64,000 nucleotides of DNA from Micavibrio sp. UBA6212 (GTDB lineage: Bacteria; Pseudomonadota; Alphaproteobacteria; Micavibrionales; Micavibrionaceae): positions 62,001 to 126,000 of the forward strand of contig DISK01000001.1 in NCBI GenBank assembly GCA_002421905.1. The letters are read 5' to 3'. Position 1 is the stretch's first letter. The number at the start of each line of letters is the position of its first letter. Positions 60,913 through 64,000 of this stretch are shown here, piece after piece. The notes beneath the pieces were generated by a model, which made no database searches, was not told the DNA's origin, and saw only the letters and a program-made list of their open reading frames with translations. The position numbers were made by a program, and so were the translations under genes.

Positions 60913-61359
60913 ATGACTGCAAGAGCTTCATCCAGACAAGAGATCGTTATGAATTTTTCGTCTCCACCAAGTGGGGATGATCTGGGCGTTCTGGCACAAC
61001 AGGTTCTTGAGACATTGCCGGACGAACTGATCGCAAAAATAGAAGATCTGGATTTGCTGGTTGAAGAATTTCCCGATGAAGTGATTGAGCAGGATATGGA
61101 GCTGGGTTCTCCGTATGAACTTTTGGCGTTGTACCGCTCTGGAAAAGAAATTTCTCCCGGTGTTGAGAAAAAAGTTGCAAACAGTGATGATGAACTGGTT
61201 CTTTATCGCCGTCCGATTTTGGATTTGTGGTGCGAAACCGGAGAAGACCTCAGCGGCTTGCTGCGTGAAGTGATGATTGAAGAGATTGCGCGCGCTTTTG
61301 ATTTCCCTGAGCAGGATATTGTCGAGATGATGAAGCGCCATCATCAGGGCTTATTCTGA
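60913..61359 (+). CDS. Metallopeptidase-family (DUF1025-like) protein without zinc motif
   Basis: 148 residues. The family wording is visible: LPDELIAKIEDLDLLVEEFPDE, LGSPYELLALYRSG, LVLYRRPILDLWCETGEDLSGLLREVMIEEIA. In the alphaproteobacterial metallopeptidase family (COG3824) the last segment is the zinc site HEIGHHFG; here the corresponding residues 123-130 are EEIARAFD, so both His ligands are replaced while the Glu remains. A catalytically inactive relative is the simplest reading. AGAGG precedes the start codon. Independent gene. Confidence 0.8.
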   Translation: MTARASSRQEIVMNFSSPPSGDDLGVLAQQVLETLPDELIAKIEDLDLLVEEFPDEVIEQDMELGSPYELLALYRSGKEISPGVEKKVANSDDELVLYRRPILDLWCETGEDLSGLLREVMIEEIARAFDFPEQDIVEMMKRHHQGLF

Positions 61360-61383
61360 TCCAATTATATTATAGTCTTTTCA

Positions 61384-62361
61384 CTATGTTCTCTTTAATG
61401 TGTGGAAGGTCATGATTCCTGCACTTTTTAGTGTCGATATGGCGTCACTTGGCTTGTCTTGTGGGTCGGTTGTGTCGCATTGATCAATGTCGCCGATAGC
61501 CAGTGTTTTATATCCTGCACCAACCAGATTAACCAGTTCGCGCGAAGTGGGCGTAACGGATGTCCAGATATATCTTTCCATTAATTTAAGGCCATGTTTT
61601 GCCGCGCCGAACAGAAGTCGATTGAGTGGGCTGAGATAGAAACTGTATTTTTTACCATCCATGGTTTGTGGGGAAGGCTGCCCTTCCTTTTCGAAACGCT
61701 CTTGTGAAAACCCGACGGCAGCATGGCTTGATGCAACCAGTGAGAAAACCTCTCCCGCTTGGTTTGTGGCAAAGGCGCATCCCCATGATGGATGTTTGAT
61801 CCGTACATTATCAATCAGGGTCTGGAAGGAGTCAGGAGTAGCGGGAATAATCTGTTTGATGATTTCTATCGGGTTGTCTTCAGGCGGGATGTACCCTTGT
61901 TCCGGTTGATAAATGATTCCGATTGTTTTTTCTTTGCGGTTGATCTCATAAATACTGATTCCGGCATGAGCCATGATGCTCAAAGACATGTCTTGAAACT
62001 CATTGCCGCGCCGGATGGCAAAGTCTTTGAGGAACCCTTTATGGTCGATGTAAACGGTTTTGATCCCTGATTCCGCAATGGATTTTGCACAATTCGGACA
62101 GCAAGGGTCGGTGATGGCGATTTCTGTTCCATCGGTGCGGTCTTCGAAATGGAGCAGGCAGTTGACTTCGGCATGGATTGTGCCGCTGCTGTCACCTATG
62201 CGGGTTGTGCCGATTTTATCGAATATGGCCACTGGCCATGCGTTGGTTCTGGTCAGGCTTTTTTTCTGGTTGAACAGGCAAGCCGCAACTTTGTTTTCGG
62301 GGTGCGGGCTGGTCAGGACGACATCTACGGCGGATTGTATGGATAGGAAGGGATCATTCAT
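61384..62361 (-). CDS. Cytidine/deoxycytidylate deaminase-fold protein
   Basis: 325 residues. The N-terminal half has a zinc deaminase site: TIHAEVNCLLHF (H63-A-E65) and DPCCPNCAKSIAESG (C88 and C91), the HAE...PCxxC signature. The second half has a similar fold outline (SWGCAFATNQAGEVFSLVASSHAAVG), with no Cys ligands and HAA instead of HAE, so it may be an inactive second domain. Likely acts on a nucleobase/nucleotide; the substrate is unknown. It starts 12 bases after the stop of the PfkB gene upstream: an operon. Confidence 0.8.
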   Translation of the reverse strand: MNDPFLSIQSAVDVVLTSPHPENKVAACLFNQKKSLTRTNAWPVAIFDKIGTTRIGDSSGTIHAEVNCLLHFEDRTDGTEIAITDPCCPNCAKSIAESGIKTVYIDHKGFLKDFAIRRGNEFQDMSLSIMAHAGISIYEINRKEKTIGIIYQPEQGYIPPEDNPIEIIKQIIPATPDSFQTLIDNVRIKHPSWGCAFATNQAGEVFSLVASSHAAVGFSQERFEKEGQPSPQTMDGKKYSFYLSPLNRLLFGAAKHGLKLMERYIWTSVTPTSRELVNLVGAGYKTLAIGDIDQCDTTDPQDKPSDAISTLKSAGIMTFHTLKRT

Positions 62362-62373
62362 GTGCGTAGCGTA

Positions 62374-63384
62374 TCAGTTTTTTGATTGTTCGACGAGATG
62401 CTTTAATGATCCTTTTCCTCCTAAGGGGCGACCGCCCAGATGGGACAGGCAATCAACGGCGCATAAATTGGCCAGTTTTCCAATTCTTTCCAATTCAAGA
62501 CCATGATGGATGCCGTGAAGAATTGCGGCCGCAAAGTGGTCTCCTGCTCCGATACTGTCCACATCCTTCAAATGTGAAATGTCATCTGCCGGTTGATAAA
62601 TGATCTCTCCGTTCCGAAAGATATAGGCTCCGCTGCCGCCGTCGGTGATGGCGCCGAATTGGAATTCGTCCAACATTCTTTTGGCAAGAAATTCAAATGA
62701 TTTGTCATCTCCGTAGAGAGCGGCAGCTTCTGCTTTGTTGCAAATAAACCCATCACAGAGCTGCAAGGTCGAAAGAACATCCTGTTTCTTGGTTTCAATG
62801 ATGCTGCGATCTCCGACATTCAGACAGGCCAGGCCGTTTCTTGAATGGAGACTGCCAATGCTTTCAACAAAAGCCGAAGCTGTGTCGGGGGAGCAAAATG
62901 TGTATCCGTCCAGATATAAAAGAGAGCTTTGTTCAATGGCGTCTTCGGGGATATGCTTTTTGCAAAAATGTTGTGCGACGCCATTATAACTGGCAAAGGT
63001 TCTATCCCCGTCTGGTGTTATAAAACTCAAAACCTGTGTGGATTGGCCCGTGCCCTCTTCGAGTATATAAATGTGGGAAGTGACACCATTTTGTTCCAGA
63101 TCATTTTTGAAGTGCAATCCTTCGGCATCTTTTGCGCAAAGCGCAATAAAGGCGACCTCATCACCCAGAGTTGAAAGTGTGTGGGCTGTATTCGCGGCGG
63201 CACCACCGGGGATTAACTCATAATGATTCAAATCTGACTTTATACGATTTAATGTTTCTATATTTTTGATGTCAGAGCAGTATGATTTCCTTAGCGCGTG
63301 TTTTTGAATAAAATCGTAGTCGGTACGGGCGACAATATCCGTACAAGCGTTTCCTATACATGTGATTTTTCCGCGTGTCATCAC
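62374..63384 (-). CDS. PfkB-family sugar/nucleoside kinase
   Basis: 336 residues. PfkB motifs: KITCIGNACTDIVARTDYDF, LIPGGAAANTAHTLSTLGDEVAFI, and the catalytic DSIGAGDHFAAAILHGI. Like the adenosine kinase-type members (N-terminal GNAxxDI). Substrate unassigned; pairing with a deaminase suggests nucleoside metabolism. Starts at adjacent ATGs (63384/63381). Confidence 0.87.
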   Translation of the reverse strand: MMTRGKITCIGNACTDIVARTDYDFIQKHALRKSYCSDIKNIETLNRIKSDLNHYELIPGGAAANTAHTLSTLGDEVAFIALCAKDAEGLHFKNDLEQNGVTSHIYILEEGTGQSTQVLSFITPDGDRTFASYNGVAQHFCKKHIPEDAIEQSSLLYLDGYTFCSPDTASAFVESIGSLHSRNGLACLNVGDRSIIETKKQDVLSTLQLCDGFICNKAEAAALYGDDKSFEFLAKRMLDEFQFGAITDGGSGAYIFRNGEIIYQPADDISHLKDVDSIGAGDHFAAAILHGIHHGLELERIGKLANLCAVDCLSHLGGRPLGGKGSLKHLVEQSKN

Positions 63385-63541
63385 TGTGGATTATGCATGG
63401 TTGGAGCAAAATTGATATTGTAATTTTCTGGTTAGGATGAGTAGAAACATAGGACAGAAGAAGTTGTTTTTTCTTGCATTTTTATTTTTCATAGTATAAA
63501 ACTGCGGAGTTCCAAAAATAACGCAAAAAAAGGGGATGACT

Positions 63542-64000
63542 GTGTCCAAGCAGGGGATAATCAAGGCTAGTTTTAACGACAACCGTAAATCGCCCACCTT
63601 TGATAGCAATAGTGTTTCCGCAAAAGAACAGGTGTCTGTTCTGGGGATGTTGACGTCGATCCTTGATGGTCAAAAGCCAGTTTTAACCAAAGATGTTGAA
63701 TGGCTCGCTGAAATTTTCAAAAACATGGAAGAGGCGAACACAATCCCGGAAAACTGGGATCAATTTATTCTTAAGCCCGGTCAAAATCCAAACCACGGAA
63801 TGGGGCGCGGCGATGTCAGAATGTCGGCGCTGTGTTATACGACTCACAAAAACGGCATTTTCTGGAAGGAAAAGCTCGGTGAATCGGGAATAAATAATTG
63901 CATCGTGCTGGGCTGTGACCCAGCATTTCGTTTTCAGAAGGTCGAAGTTGATCCGTCTCATTTTGCCGACAGCTTTGTTCTGCCGGAAGGAGACTTTAAC
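63542..64000 (+). CDS. Unknown protein, 5' part (runs off the window)
   Basis: An open frame continues to the right edge without a stop: 153 residues from the GTG at 63542 (AGGGG seven bases before it) or 155 from the ATG at 63536, which is too close to that site. Visible segments include KEQVSVLGMLTSILDGQKP, a Trp-rich region, and ALCYTTHKNGIFWKEKLGESG. No signal peptide, no family recognised. The long uninterrupted frame and good ribosome site support a real gene. Confidence 0.6.
   Translation, partial: MSKQGIIKASFNDNRKSPTFDSNSVSAKEQVSVLGMLTSILDGQKPVLTKDVEWLAEIFKNMEEANTIPENWDQFILKPGQNPNHGMGRGDVRMSALCYTTHKNGIFWKEKLGESGINNCIVLGCDPAFRFQKVEVDPSHFADSFVLPEGDFN

Noticed and set aside
1..64000. 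CRISPR arrays, insertion sequences, prophage
   Set aside because: No regularly spaced repeats, transposase or phage structural genes are visible in any frame.

Overview
The window is about 64 kb of a chromosome from an alphaproteobacterium with GC somewhat below 50 % by eye. The evidence is a split three-gene proton-translocating transhydrogenase (pntAA-pntAB-pntB), a 5-aminolevulinate synthase (C4 haem pathway), a CpdR-type receiver, a perfect CtrA box ahead of an Flp pilin gene, ddl-ftsQ-ftsA-ftsZ, a recG...sdhE-mfd neighbourhood, and an alphaproteobacterial L36. The species cannot be named from this; some unclassified proteins recall environmental Micavibrio- or Rhodospirillales-like lineages, but that is an impression only. 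No prophage, insertion sequence, CRISPR array or rRNA gene was seen. Most of the window is core genome with a scattering of lineage-specific genes.

Layout. 1-2730: 3' end of alaS, a diverged RelA/SpoT-like protein on the other strand, ndk and two small unknown genes. 2748-6708: pnt operon and a stand-alone EAL protein (minus strand). 6928-9016: rpmJ, mreB (no mreC follows) and a MarC-family membrane protein. 9120-19875: Flp/Tad pilus locus: CtrA sites, flp pilin, cpaA, cpaB, cpaC, cpaD, cpaE, cpaF, tadB, tadC on the plus strand, met by a convergent TPR lipoprotein and an orphan protein with a CpaC-N-like domain. 20110-21675: tRNA-Val, cpdR and a glycosyltransferase. 21732-24280: a secreted propeller-like protein, an RluD-type pseudouridine synthase and a Cys-rich miniprotein under apparent Fur control. 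24615-29838: ddl-ftsQ-ftsA-ftsZ, with an unusual hairpin-rich repeat element between ftsA and ftsZ. 29970-33224: small unknowns, two RNA methyltransferases, coaD, tRNA-Lys. 33311-35859: a divergent two-component pair whose kinase carries a FixL-like PAS domain. 35890-47591: phosphatase-family protein, DUF502, pirin, recG with two membrane-associated unknowns, sdhE, mfd and a small-molecule kinase. 47678-54828: aspartate aminotransferase, two tandem patatin-like proteins, a candidate structured small RNA, LysR, trxB and an ELM1-like protein. 54909-64000: AsnC regulator, adenosine kinase, a TetR-like protein, hemA and a ribokinase-like gene sharing a Fur box, a DUF433/DUF5615-like fusion with a small upstream partner, a metallopeptidase-family protein that has lost its zinc motif, a PfkB-deaminase pair, and the 5' part of an unknown gene.

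How the genes work together: the CtrA sites, Flp pilus locus and CpdR fit the alphaproteobacterial cell-cycle circuit in which CtrA drives pilin and division genes and CpdR controls ClpXP-dependent turnover of cell-cycle regulators. mreB and ftsQAZ give elongation and division. pnt, trxB, sdhE and hemA are redox and respiratory functions, with hemA and the Cys-rich miniprotein probably iron-responsive. The best candidates for something little described are the fused DUF433-DUF5615 locus (59576-60792), the three-hairpin RNA at 51702-51790, the 27-bp-repeat element at 27656-27810, the tandem patatins, and the iron-controlled Cys-rich peptide.
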